A stretch of 64,000 bases of DNA from Botryosphaeria dothidea. Its lineage: Eukaryota > Ascomycota > Dothideomycetes > Botryosphaeriales > Botryosphaeriaceae. Shown piece after piece: positions 52,995 to 64,000 of this stretch. Both the position numbers and the translations under genes were made by a program. The notes under the pieces were generated by a model that had not been told where the DNA came from, did no database searches, and was given only the letters and a program-made list of their open reading frames with translations. The stretch is taken from positions 1,798,001-1,862,000 of the forward strand of contig WWBZ02000022.1 in NCBI GenBank assembly GCA_011503125.2, in the 5' to 3' direction. Position 1 is the first letter of the stretch. Each line of letters begins with the position of its first letter.

Positions 52995-55476
52995 CTAGTT
53001 GCTGCAACGGATTCCCTCCAGGGTTCCCATCGCCTTCGTCCCCTGCGTCTCAAAGATGCTGACCATACGTTCGCACTGCTCTCGGAGCTGCTGCTCGCCC
53101 TTCTCAGCCTGGAACTGCACCCACTGCTCGACCGTCATCTTTTTCTCTGGGCTAGTCATTTCGCGGCGAACCTTGCGCACTGCTTCGTCCAAGGAGAGCT
53201 CCTCCCAATTGCTATCGTTCTCCTTGTCCATGCCTTCTCCGTGATTGTAAAGAATTCGCTTCGTAGCAGGCGACTGCAGGAATATGTTCTCAAGATCAAT
53301 CTCTTCCCAAGGACGGCTAGAGTTGAGGCCGGTAATTACATTACCGCTCCGTTTGGATGGTGATGCCTGGGGAGTGCTGGCATCCGCGAGCGGAACGCGG
53401 ACCCCACGAGCAGATAGAGGAGCGCGCGCCGAAAGAGGAGCACGCGAAGATGCTGGACGTGATGACGGAGGCCTATTTTCTGCATCTGATGACTGAGGAG
53501 AAGGTGACGGCGTCATATCTTTGGGTGGGGGCGTGGGCTCTCTTTGCGGAGTGGGCTCACTGACCAGCTCGGGCTCTGGTTCATCTGCTGGCTCAGGAGA
53601 GTTGTGGACTGGTGTTGGCTCGCGGGGCGGTGAGGAGGGTTCATGCGGGGGCTTCTCTGCGGTGGTCTCCACCACGCTCTCCTCAGCCACCGATTGCTTC
53701 GTTTTCCGGCCTCTCGTGGGTTTTGTGGCGCGTTTGGGTGGAGGGATGTTTTTGACATTCCCCGCTTGCTCATCATCTTGGGCTGCAGGCTCCTCTTCCA
53801 CCTGCTTTCCTTTCTTACCTCTCTTTGCCTTGGTTGGCTTTGGAGGTTCCTCGACAAGTACCACTGAATCATCAGTCTTGACAGCGCCATCGCTGGTTCT
53901 CTTCTTTCCCCTCTTCGGTTTGGCGGATTCCTTTTGTGCAGCTTTAGTGACGGCCTCTTCCAACTCAGACTGAAGCTGACTTGCGTCGTTGCTCAAACGC
54001 GACTCTTCAACAACTTTGGCCTTGCGGCCCCCCTTTCCACGCGTAGCTCTTTGCTTCGGAGGCTCGATTTCTGCCTGGGATTCGAATTGCGAAGCCTGCT
54101 CAACCAAGGATGGTTCTCGGAGCCTCGAAGCTCTCCTTGTAGCCCGTCCGGCTGGTTTGGCGGATTCAGCCTCCATTTCCATGTCGCCAATATCTCCAGA
54201 AGGCTCATCCAAGAGTGTTGAATCTGCGGTGACAGTTTTCTTCGTTGCTCTTGTAGATTTCTTCGTCCCTTTGGTGACTTTCGACTTAGCGGCAGTCTTC
54301 CCTCCTTTGGTAGCTTTCGAAGTTGTAGTCGCAGTGGTCATGACACTGTCACCATCAGTTGCATTAGGGTCCCCAAGTGACAGATCGGCATCGGCAGGAT
54401 CGATAGTAGACTCGGTCTCCATAACAGTCGACTCCTCTGCAGCTTTCTTGCCCCTCGTCGTCTTGCGAGCTCCTTTGGCAGTAGCCTTCGTCTTGCCGGC
54501 TCCCTTCTTCCCATGAGCCATTGAAGCTGTTGTTATGTTGCTCGCTGTGGTCAATACGCTGTCGTCTTCGTCCGGCGCATCGTCTCCAAGGGACATAAGA
54601 GAGGGAGCTTCGGAGAATGTATCGAAGTCCTTCGACGACTGGCTGGAGAGACGTGAAGCTTTGGAAGCTGTGGAAGAACGGCCTTTCTTGCCTTTGGTGG
54701 CCTTTCTCGCGCCCGCGTACACCTCGTTGAGCATGAAGAAGGGGCAATCGGTCGATCTCCTGCGGTGCTCCTCCCTGAAACTAGTCAGCTAAAGTCACAA
54801 AGAACAGCTAGATCACGCATACATAGGGTCGTCCTTAGGCTCCCAGCCATCAAGCGACAGCATGCAGTAGAAGCAAGCGACGCCATCCTCATAATCTGGA
54901 GCCGGATCATAAACCCATCCCGCTTCGACCATCTGAACAGAGCATTAGCACCTGTAATTACCCGGAAATCTGGCTCGAATTACCTTCTTCGTCTTGCACT
55001 TCCAACCCTTTTTGTTCTCGTGTGGCCATCCAGCAAAGGTAGAGGTGCGAGCAGCGACCATCTTCTCGCTCATCGGGTCATCGTTTTCGTCGGGATCGCG
55101 CAGCGACAAGCACACGTTGATTGCCCATGCGCAATCAGGCGCGTGGCTCAAATGCTCCAGAGCCGGCACATCTTCCGGCTCCCAGCCATCCAACTTGCGG
55201 TCACACATGAAGCAAACGACATTGTCGGGATGATTTGCGGACGGATCGTAATAGAAACCAGCGCGCGCAAGCTACTCAAGGGTCAGCAAGCCAGATGCAA
55301 CCTGAGTCTCGATGGTTTGCACGTACATCCTCTGGGCTCGGGCTTTCGTGAGGCCATGACACGGTGGTTGCTGTCTTCTTTTTGGTGCTCGACGCGCGCC
55401 GTTTGGTCAGCTGCCTAGGGGATTCGAAGGTCGCAAGGCGCCCGACGAAGGTGTTGAGGTTTTTCAGGCCAGACAT
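52995..55476 (-). CDS. BIR-repeat survivin-like protein, Bir1/Cut17 type (four exons)
   Basis: Exons 55476-55327, 55271-54984, 54932-54823 and 54774-52995 give 775 residues. Two BIR domains occupy about 17-107 (W-P ... LARAGFYYDP ... VVCFMCDRKLDGWEPEDVP .. EHLSHAPDCAW) and 120-198 (FAGWPHENKKGWKCKTKKMVEAGWVYDP ... VACFYCMLSLDGWEP .. EHRRRSTDCPF), each with the CxxC...H...C zinc site. A long Lys/Thr/Ser-rich disordered region follows with recurring RGKK/RGRK cores and acidic patches. The C-terminal 110 residues (SRPWEEIDLENIF ... MTVEQWVQFQAEKGEQQLREQ) are helical and typical of fungal Bir1. Bir1/survivin is the targeting subunit of the chromosomal passenger complex with Aurora kinase and INCENP. 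Fungal members are much larger than human survivin, as here. Confidence 0.92.
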
Positions 55477-55858
55477 GGCTGCTGTCGATAGGCGACGCGT
55501 CCGGGCGCGTCTTGCGGTGGCTATGAATGCGAGGGCGGCGCGTGGTGGAGATGGTCGCGGTGTTGTTGTTATTCTATTCTCGGCGAATAAACAGCGCGGC
55601 CCGCTTCTTCCCGCCGCGCGCCAGGCCTGTTTCAGATGGACGTGCGTATGAAATCATCGCTTAGTCACGGTCAGGTACCGCCGATGCCCGCCGCGCCTGC
55701 TGGAGGCCCGCATCTGCTCCATATTTCCCGTCGTGCTCCCCTCCAATGCCGCATCTTCACCGTCGGGCTATGGCTACGTCGTTGCCTCATCTCTCTGCCC
55801 TCACCGCGCGCCGGTAACCTCGCTCTTGCTTTCGCTGCAACGGAAGAGTGATCCAAGC
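55477..55858. promoter_or_regulatory. Shared divergent promoter region of BIR protein gene and TAM41
   Basis: 382 bp lie between the divergent start codons. The sequence is GC rich, with no obvious TATA box. It must serve both genes. Confidence 0.6.
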
Positions 55859-57460
55859 ATGGCTCTGCTTCCACAACTTTCCGTAAGCTGCGCTTACGTT
55901 CCCTTGCTCGTAACCAGACCATCCGACATCTAATTGCCAGTGCAGTCCAAAGGCTTACAGCCTGCCATTGCAAGCCGAGCACTCCTCTCCCAGCGCTCCT
56001 TGTTACGATCACGACCCCACTTCGCTCGAACCCGCGCCTTTCATGCTTCGCATCCAGCCTGCGTCGAGAGCAGCTCTTCGTCAAACTCACCGAAAGCTTC
56101 CAAACCTTCCAGCCCCTCATCAGCGCCCGCGGAACCCGCATCGCGATCTTCATCAACTTCAACACAATCTACTTACTCCTCCGTAAACTCGTCACTGCCC
56201 GATGGCTGGGAAGATGAGCCAAACTACAACATTAAAACTTTCGCCGAGCTGCCAACAGGTCGCGACTTCGGTCTCAACCAGCACATGGTTGATATGAATC
56301 GCGATTTCACGGATGCTCTGAGGCAGATCATATGGCAATTTCGCGCACCAATTCGCTATGCCTTTGCGTACGGCTCGGGCGTGTTCCCGCAAAGCGGCTC
56401 TAGTGGTTCAACCTCGCTCTCCCCACATCCGAACCCGCCGGAAGCAATCAAGAAATGGCAGAGCGGCGGCGAGAAGGTCATTGACTTCATCTTCGGTGTC
56501 ACGTATACCCAACATTGGCACTCTCTGAACTTGGCCCAGCACAAAGATCATTACTCTTTCCTTGGCTCGCTTGGCTCGTGGGCCGTCTCCCAAGTTCAGG
56601 ATAAGTTCGGAGCGGGCGTGTACTTCGCTCCGTACATTTCTGTCAACGGCACACTCATCAAATACGGCGTAGTAAATCTTGATACACTTCAGCGCGATCT
56701 CAGCCAATGGAACACCCTTTACCTGGCTGGCAGACTACAGAAGCCGGTCAAGATACTTCGCGACGACGCGCGCATCCGACTTGCAAATCAAGTGAATCTC
56801 ATATCCGCCGTGCGCACTGCGCTGCTTCTGCTCCCTGAGAAATTTACCGAACGCGAGCTGTTCAACGCCATCGCAGGGCTCAGCTATATGGGAGATCCGC
56901 GCATGTCGTTCAATGCTGAAAACCCACACAAAGTTGCCAACATTGTCACACATCAATTGCGCCATTTCCGTCGTTTGTACAATCCACTCCTTGAGACGCT
57001 TCCTAACGCCACGCATACCGACCCGCATGTCAAGACACCTGGCTGGGAGCTTGATGTACCTCCAGGTGTCGACATCAATATGCAGCAAGACATGGACCCG
57101 GTCAAGCGAGGGAATATGGTTCGCCGTTTGCCCAAAGCTTTCCGTGAAAAGATTTACTTCGCGTACCAGCGGCAATATGGTATTTCGGGCGCAGAGTTCA
57201 AGAAGATGCTCCAGGAACGGGCAGATGAAGACGACAGTAGCTTCAAACGCCGTCAAGGCGGTGACTTTGATCGTCGGATCGCTAGTGAAAAGGACTTGAA
57301 GGATAAGGTTGCTCAGTCTGTCAGGGATACTGTTAAGTGGCCAAGCACCGTCCAGAGTCTAAAGGGCCCGATCACCGCTGGCCCAGCCAAGACGTGGAGG
57401 TATCTCAATGAGAAGTGGGCTAAAGGGAAGCAAGGTAAGAAGGACGGCGAGAGCAAATAA
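55859..57460 (+). CDS. TAM41: Mitochondrial phosphatidate cytidylyltransferase Tam41 (two exons, 24-nt first exon)
   Basis: Exons 55859-55882 and 55946-57460 give 512 residues. The large exon has no ATG before the conserved domain. An ATG at 55859 begins eight codons (MALLPQLS) ending at GTAAGC, and the GTGCAG acceptor at 55945 joins in frame to SKGLQPAIASRALL, giving an Arg/Ser-rich mitochondrial presequence. The Tam41/Mmp37 domain (from about residue 95) has the nucleotidyltransferase motif FAYGSGVFPQ, then KVIDFIFGVTYTQHWHSLN, and the conserved LIKYGVV with downstream RLANQVNLISAVRTALLLLPEKF. The enzyme makes CDP-diacylglycerol from phosphatidate and CTP on the matrix side of the inner membrane, feeding cardiolipin synthesis. 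The only uncertainty is the first exon. Confidence 0.94.
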
Positions 57461-59460
57461 TGAAATGAATCGGATGATAGGACGGAATTCAACTTTCCAG
57501 GTAAAGGGTAGGTAAGGAACTGGGCGTGCGTTGTAGATGGGAAGCCTCATACAGGCAAAGAATGGATTATGGTCCGGATTCAGGAAAAGGGTTGCATAGC
57601 GGATCACTATCATCACTGGGCAAACGATGCCCTCGGGTTTCTTTTGTTGTCTGATTCTTGTATAAAGACCTGTAGACTTGGGAACGATCAAACTTCGGCA
57701 TATCTGGATGGGGTGGCATGGATGGTCTCTCAGTGTGACAGGTACCCCACAATCTCAAAACGTTAATGAGCGATGTACATAGAACACAATGGATGCTTCC
57801 AATTGCGATCTCTGACATTACAGCGGTCGGGCGATCCACTCTCGGACGATGATGTATAAGACGATCAGTTTTCATGGAGATACTTCCAGGATGATCCCGT
57901 TGAAAGGCTCTGAGAATTAATTGGTACTGCTACGCGATCGTAAAGAGATCTTCGATTGAAATATCTGTGGTTTTTGAGGTCTAATTAAGCGTGTTTTAAG
58001 TGAACAGGAACGCCATGACTTTCATATATGCCGTGAACTTGACGCGGTGATGCCGGAGTCCCGAGAGAGGGACTTCCTGGCGGAGTATTATTAGCGTGCG
58101 AGCTCACCGCAGTGTGTATATTCTGGCTGTGTGTTGTTTAGAAACGTAGTGGAAGCATGATAATGAAGTAAGCGGCCGCATAGTGGTTAGAACGAGGCTG
58201 TATGGTAGTCTTGAATCCCAATGATCTTGAATTGACATTTTAAAGCAGCTAAAGCCAACTATATCCGTAGTTGGACCGTGTGAGAGGCGCGTCGCGCGCG
58301 TCCTCTTACAATGACGCGTCGGCGGCCGTATGGAGGAAGGCACGGCAGAATACACAACTTATACTGATATATACTAAAACGAAAGCCGCCTCTGTGCTAC
58401 AAATAAAAAGAGATAAAAGAAAATGGAAAGAAGGGCGAGATGAGGTAAACAACCAAAAAGGGCGAAAAAGACAACCTCGACGCCGTTCGTAGCTGATACA
58501 CCTTATTCTGTAGAACTCGAGTCTCCTCCCAATGGAGCAGGAACCTAAGTATGACACCACGAGATTCGAACCCATGAACTACTTCAAGGCGTTCAACCTG
58601 AAAGGGGAAATCCACGAATCACGAACCCTTGGGTATTACATCCTAAGGTTCCGGTGGCAAGATATTGAGCCGTAGCCTACCCCTTACACTAACCGTTCGT
58701 ATTGGGATATTGGGTTTGACGCTTTTTATACAGCAAGGTCATTTTCTGCTCCTGCGGGCATTCACCGCCGCGCCAGCAGCGGCGTTGCTGACTGGCGAAG
58801 CGGTAAGGTGATGAGGCCGCTGGGTGAGTTATGATGGTGAGAGTTTATATAAGCACTTTGCCCTCCTACCAGTTGGTCTGGAGAAGCAGTACAGGCGGGA
58901 GCCCTACTAATCGCTCATACTACCTCTCGACCTAGTGCAGGTGCGCGAAGCGGCGAGGGGGAGTGTCGGAGTGTCGGCAAGGCCTGCGGCGGTCGACAGT
59001 CGAAAGCATTCCCACGGACGCTGTTGTTTTACCTTGAACCGCGCTATGCTGTCAGCGCAACTGTTAACCCACCCTGTTCACCTTTTGTCACTCCGTCTCT
59101 TTCTTCAACGTTTGGTGTCGAACCGAACCCGTCTTCACTACAAATGCAGCAGCACAGCTTCAAGTTTACACGGAAGTTTCAACAGTGCGCGACACGCTAG
59201 CGAGCTCCGAGCTTGTCCAGGTTCACCAATGCAGCGTGACACCGAAGCAAATAAGCCCTTCACTCTGCATTCGGCGAACTGCGACTGCATCTCGGTTAGC
59301 CAACTGTGGCAACAACTCTTCGAGCTCTCATGCGCTTGTCAATGAGGTGCACATGATGGCCACCGTTCGGGGATCTTTTTTCCTTGTTTCCTCTTCTTTC
59401 GCGTTTTGTCTCCTTTTTTTTGTGCGTCCGGTAGTCTCCCAAACCCATCCGTGGCTGCGA
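57461..59460. other. Convergent 2.0-kb intergenic region with tRNA-like snippets
   Basis: Between TAM41 (+) and a small membrane-protein gene (-). It is AT rich compared with its neighbours. On the minus strand GGGTTCGAATCTC (about 58561-58573) is a perfect Pol III B-box-like T-arm sequence, and on the plus strand ATAGTGGTTAGAAC (about 58178-58191) resembles a tRNA D-arm. Neither folds into a full cloverleaf by eye. They may be tRNA or SINE relics. No gene is supported. Confidence 0.45.
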
Positions 59461-59708
59461 CTATTCCTTCTCCACAACCCTTATTTTGGGAATTGACTGG
59501 TCCAACTTCTTCTTGTCTTCTTCAGAGGGCACCATGTCAAATGCTTTCTCCGCCGTGTCGGTAGTGTAGAGGCCGATAGCACCCCATGCAATTAGGCCTA
59601 CGCCGAGAAGCAGGCGTGTCTTGGGTGCGCTCGCGCGATATTGTCTGCATTGCTGATTAGATGCATGTGCATAAAACAAAAGTGCCTTACTCACTGCCAC
59701 AGAGACAT
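59461..59708 (-). CDS. Small conserved single-span protein, probably mitochondrial (two exons, 65 residues)
   Basis: Exons 59708-59695 (14 nt) and 59644-59461 give 65 residues. The first exon encodes only MSLW plus two bases of a Gln codon, followed by GTGAGT and an acceptor TGCAG. Without splicing the frame would continue upstream through a chance extension, but MSLWQQYRASAPKTR matches the start of a small fungal protein I recall as MSLW..YR..PKTR. One hydrophobic segment (about 16-32, LLLGVGLIAWGAIGLYT) precedes an acidic/basic helical tail with PSEEDKKKLDQSIPKIRVVEKE. Function unknown. Mitochondrial membrane location is inferred from the basic N-terminus and short span. It is divergent from the GH47 gene. 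Confidence 0.75.
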
Positions 59709-60143
59709 GGTGACGGGGGCGTGCGGTGATGGTGACGCGGTGGCGGGTGGAGACGAGCGGGGTGAGGTTAGAAGAAGCTCTGAGCTTTGATCTCGCTTGT
59801 CTCTCGACAGACTCCGCCTTAGGTCCTTCAATGTTGCTCTCCAGCCAACTTGCCAACTATGTCTCTTGGCCCGCTCGTTCACCCCCAAACCTCCGTTTTA
59901 TGCCTCTGGGACACACCATAACCGCGCATTACGCCTGAGTCACGAACCATCACTCCGCGCGGGCCTGCAGTCGCAAACTCCAACTCCACTCCGACATGGA
60001 AGCTTGACCTCGTGCTGCCCCAAACCACATCCTCTCGCCCACCCCCACACAACGGCGCCGCCTCCGAGTCACAACGGTCCGATGCGGCCATTAATACTCC
60101 TCACGTCGTTTTACAACCGAGCGAGCTATTTTAATTCCTCGCC
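59709..60143. promoter_or_regulatory. Shared divergent promoter region of the small membrane protein and GH47 genes
   Basis: 435 bp lie between the divergent start codons. The GH47 side carries ATTAATA (about 60089-60095) as a possible TATA-like element about 50 bp before its ATG. Confidence 0.5.
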
Positions 60144-61865
60144 ATGGCATCTCTGAAGCGCTGCCAGCGGAACCCGACCCCCGTCTTCAAGCTACTGAGT
60201 GCTGTCCTCATCATCTCTTTCTATGGAATATACCTCCTGGTGCACGGAAGTCCTCTCGCGTCTACTCCGGAGGTTGAGTCGCACGCGCCTCGTGGGCCCC
60301 AAATCCAGCATCAGCCATGGACAGGCGCAAGCGGTCGCGCGGATGAGGAGAAGGCCGCACGCGTTGTCGAGGCCATGAAGTATACTTTCGCCGGATACAA
60401 GAAGCATGCCTGGGGATATGATGACATATTGCCGGTCAGCGGCGGTAAGAAGAACACTAGGAATGGTTGGGGCGCCTTCATTGTGGATTCAGCGGGCACA
60501 CTTGCGCTCATGGGGCTGTGGGATGAGCTGCAGGCTTCTGTGGAACGCATCGTGCAGATTCCGTTCTACGATGCGCAAGGGTTGGTTGATCCTTTCGAGA
60601 CAACAATTCGCTATGTTGGAGGTCTAGTATCCCTGGTAGACCTCATCGATGCTGGTGTTGTCCCTAGGTCCGTCGTTGATAGCAAGACGAGAGCCGGCAT
60701 CCTGTCCCAGGCGATATTGCTTTCTGACAAACTCGGTCCTGGCTTCGACAGTCCAACGGGCATGATCTATCCTCGCGTCGATTTCAAGAATGACGTTGGC
60801 ACAGGCGATCCTCCAGAACTTTACGAAAAGTACCCTGAAAAGATCCGTTACAAGAATCCCTCCATTGGACCTGCGCGCGCCGGCTCCAACATTTTGGAAT
60901 ACCGCACACTTGCGCGCCAGAGCGGAAACCCCATTTACTTTGCAAATGCAACGAATGCTTGGGCGCCGCTCGTTTGGGACAAATGGGTCGAGGATCCCAA
61001 CGGCCTGATCACTGCACCTATTGACATATTCACTGGCGAGCCCGTCGGCCGGCAGAGGCATTGGGATGCTGGCCATGACAGCTACTATGAGTATTTGATC
61101 AAGGCAGCTATCTTAGCACCTCACGACCGCTATACCTCAACCTACATCGACAGGTGGACGCAGGCTGCACATGCGTTGCGCCACGACCTTTCTACCCGCT
61201 CTAGCTATTCCTCAGATTATAATCCGCAGCACTTATTCATGGGCAAGCTCGATGATGACTGGTATCTCAACGAGATGTCTCACCTCGCCTGTTTCGCACC
61301 CGGTAACCTCATGCTCGGCGGCGCTTACCTCGAGAAGCCCGACCTCATCGTCCTCGGCAAGGCCCTCCTCGACGGCTGCCGCCATACCTACGCCTCCATG
61401 CCCACAGGAATCGGGCCGGAGAGATTCTCCTGGATTCCCTACGCCGGCTTGCCCAACAGTACCTTCGAGCCGCGCACGCCGCGCCAGCGTGCCGAGCTCG
61501 CCGCTCACGGCTTCTGGCTCGCAGACGCAAAGTTTCGACTTCGTCCCGAGTACGTCGAGTCGCTGTTTTACGCATGGCGCATCACCGGCGAGCAGCGATA
61601 CCGCGACTGGGCCTGGGAAGCGTTCGTTGCGTTCGAGAAGCATTGCAAGACCAAGTACGGCTTTGCCGCCATCCGCGATGTGAGTGTCAATGTGAAGAAG
61701 GGGACGAAGGTCAAGCATATCGACGAGGCAGAGAGCTTTTGGGCGGCCGAGACGCTGAAGTACCTTTATCTCACATTTGCGGATGTCAACGTTGGGACGT
61801 TAGATGCGTGGGTATTCAGCACAGAGGGGCATCCGTTCAGGATCATTCGGACCACCGAGCAGTAG
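60144..61865 (+). CDS. GH47 mannosyl-oligosaccharide alpha-1,2-mannosidase (intronless)
   Basis: A single exon encodes 573 residues. A basic start (MASLKRCQR) and one hydrophobic segment (about 17-34, LLSAVLIISFYGIYLLV) predict a type II Golgi/ER membrane anchor. The (alpha/alpha)7 barrel carries the GH47 landmarks in order: NGWGAFIVDSAGTLALMGL, FETTIRYVGGLVSLVDL (about 150), NILEYRTLARQSGNPIYF, KLDDDWYLNEMSHLACFAPG, LRPEYVESLFYAWRITG (about 466), AESFWAAETLKYLYL, and FSTEGHPF at the end, the Ca2+-binding Thr region. These enzymes trim alpha-1,2-mannose from N-glycans during maturation, inverting and Ca2+ dependent. Length fits class I mannosidases; without an acidic C-terminal extension an EDEM-type role is less likely. 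Confidence 0.94.
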   Translation: MASLKRCQRNPTPVFKLLSAVLIISFYGIYLLVHGSPLASTPEVESHAPRGPQIQHQPWTGASGRADEEKAARVVEAMKYTFAGYKKHAWGYDDILPVSGGKKNTRNGWGAFIVDSAGTLALMGLWDELQASVERIVQIPFYDAQGLVDPFETTIRYVGGLVSLVDLIDAGVVPRSVVDSKTRAGILSQAILLSDKLGPGFDSPTGMIYPRVDFKNDVGTGDPPELYEKYPEKIRYKNPSIGPARAGSNILEYRTLARQSGNPIYFANATNAWAPLVWDKWVEDPNGLITAPIDIFTGEPVGRQRHWDAGHDSYYEYLIKAAILAPHDRYTSTYIDRWTQAAHALRHDLSTRSSYSSDYNPQHLFMGKLDDDWYLNEMSHLACFAPGNLMLGGAYLEKPDLIVLGKALLDGCRHTYASMPTGIGPERFSWIPYAGLPNSTFEPRTPRQRAELAAHGFWLADAKFRLRPEYVESLFYAWRITGEQRYRDWAWEAFVAFEKHCKTKYGFAAIRDVSVNVKKGTKVKHIDEAESFWAAETLKYLYLTFADVNVGTLDAWVFSTEGHPFRIIRTTEQ

Positions 61866-62477
61866 AGACACACTTGTTTTCCTTGTTTACCGTCATTTAT
61901 TGAGAGTAATTGTCCAAACTTGTTGGAAAAGGGATGGAAGGAAAGAAAAAAAATCACTTACGCCCTGGGATCGTACATATTCGTTGGTCATGTCAAGCTG
62001 AATTTACTTTAAGATGATTTGCATCACGCGATGGCGTACGGCGATGGAAAGGGCATATGAAAGAGTTTTTTTTTTTTGCTTGATCTTTTTTTTTTGCTAA
62101 ATATCGTCGAAGGGTGTTTCGATGGTGTACAAAGTACCGCAGGATACCCCTATTAGGCACAGAAAATTTTGTTCGAACGAATGAAAGTAGCAGCAATCAA
62201 CGAAGGATTTATGGTGATAAGACACTTTCAATGACTTTCCCATCTGTATAACAAACTGCCTTTTGTGGACGAACGTTCCGAGTACAATCCGATAGATAGC
62301 GGGTGGTTCTCTAATGATTGCCGACTCTTGTTTTTGAATCGCCTGTCCAAGACGAATCCGGTGACCATTCCAATGAAAAGCGACGCGGAGTCGCGTCGGA
62401 GATTTGGCGGGGAAAATTGACGCGCCGACTGGAGCTGCAAGCCCGCGTCCCCCGCCGATCCTGACATCGTCGGCATC
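61866..62477. other. Intergenic spacer with two poly-T runs
   Basis: 612 bp between tandem genes. T12 (about 62066-62077) and T10 (about 62086-62095) runs follow the GH47 stop by about 200 bp. The TGT promoter must lie in the last few hundred bases. No gene is seen. Confidence 0.6.

Positions 62478-64000
<1,523 letters not shown>

Overview
The window is nuclear DNA from a filamentous ascomycete (Pezizomycotina). Genes are small and monocistronic on both strands, introns are about 45-200 nt with GTAAGT-like donors, and the families present are typically fungal: a C2H2 plus Fungal_trans regulator, a rhodopsin-domain membrane protein, a phenol-hydroxylase-type flavoprotein, and AP-1 beta without an ear domain. 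A placement in Dothideomycetes or a relative is only a guess. I rebuilt exon structures by hand from reading frame, splice sites and family conservation. I count 21 protein genes. Two touch the window edges: a repeat-rich protein at the left and tRNA-guanine transglycosylase at the right.

Left third (1-22.5 kb): a large repeat protein with a mitochondrial-type N-terminus and a C-terminal membrane anchor (-); a secreted flavin amine-oxidase-like enzyme (+); an Mpv17/PMP22 protein (-) head to head with a CobW/ZNG1 GTPase (+); an F-box protein (-); a two-finger C2H2 regulator (+); a Ca2+/H+ exchanger (+). A 4.7-kb stretch with no credible gene follows (22.5-27.2 kb).

Middle (27.2-48.1 kb): a disordered/coiled-coil protein (+); AP-1 beta (-) divergent from EMC4 (+); a CUZ1-like AN1/UBL protein (+); a phenol 2-monooxygenase-like enzyme (+); an unknown multi-pass membrane protein (+); a JMJD5-like JmjC protein (-); a rhodopsin-domain protein (-).

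Right (51-64 kb): HIS5 (-) with a consensus Gcn4/CpcA site about 90 bp upstream of its ATG; a two-BIR survivin-like protein (-) divergent from TAM41 (+); a 65-residue single-span protein (-) divergent from a GH47 alpha-1,2-mannosidase (+); and a many-exon tRNA-guanine transglycosylase (+) running off the end.

This is mostly core housekeeping territory: trafficking, ER insertion, proteostasis, mitochondrial lipid, histidine synthesis, tRNA modification and chromosome segregation. I see no biosynthetic cluster, CRISPR, intact transposon or convincing tRNA gene. The most unusual signals are in gene architecture. Exons of 10, 12, 14 and 24 nt carry start codons or catalytic motifs, and two introns can only be reconciled with GC-AG splicing. 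The left-edge repeat protein belongs to a family I know only as uncharacterised, and two stretches near 4.7-5.4 kb look like a decayed gene.
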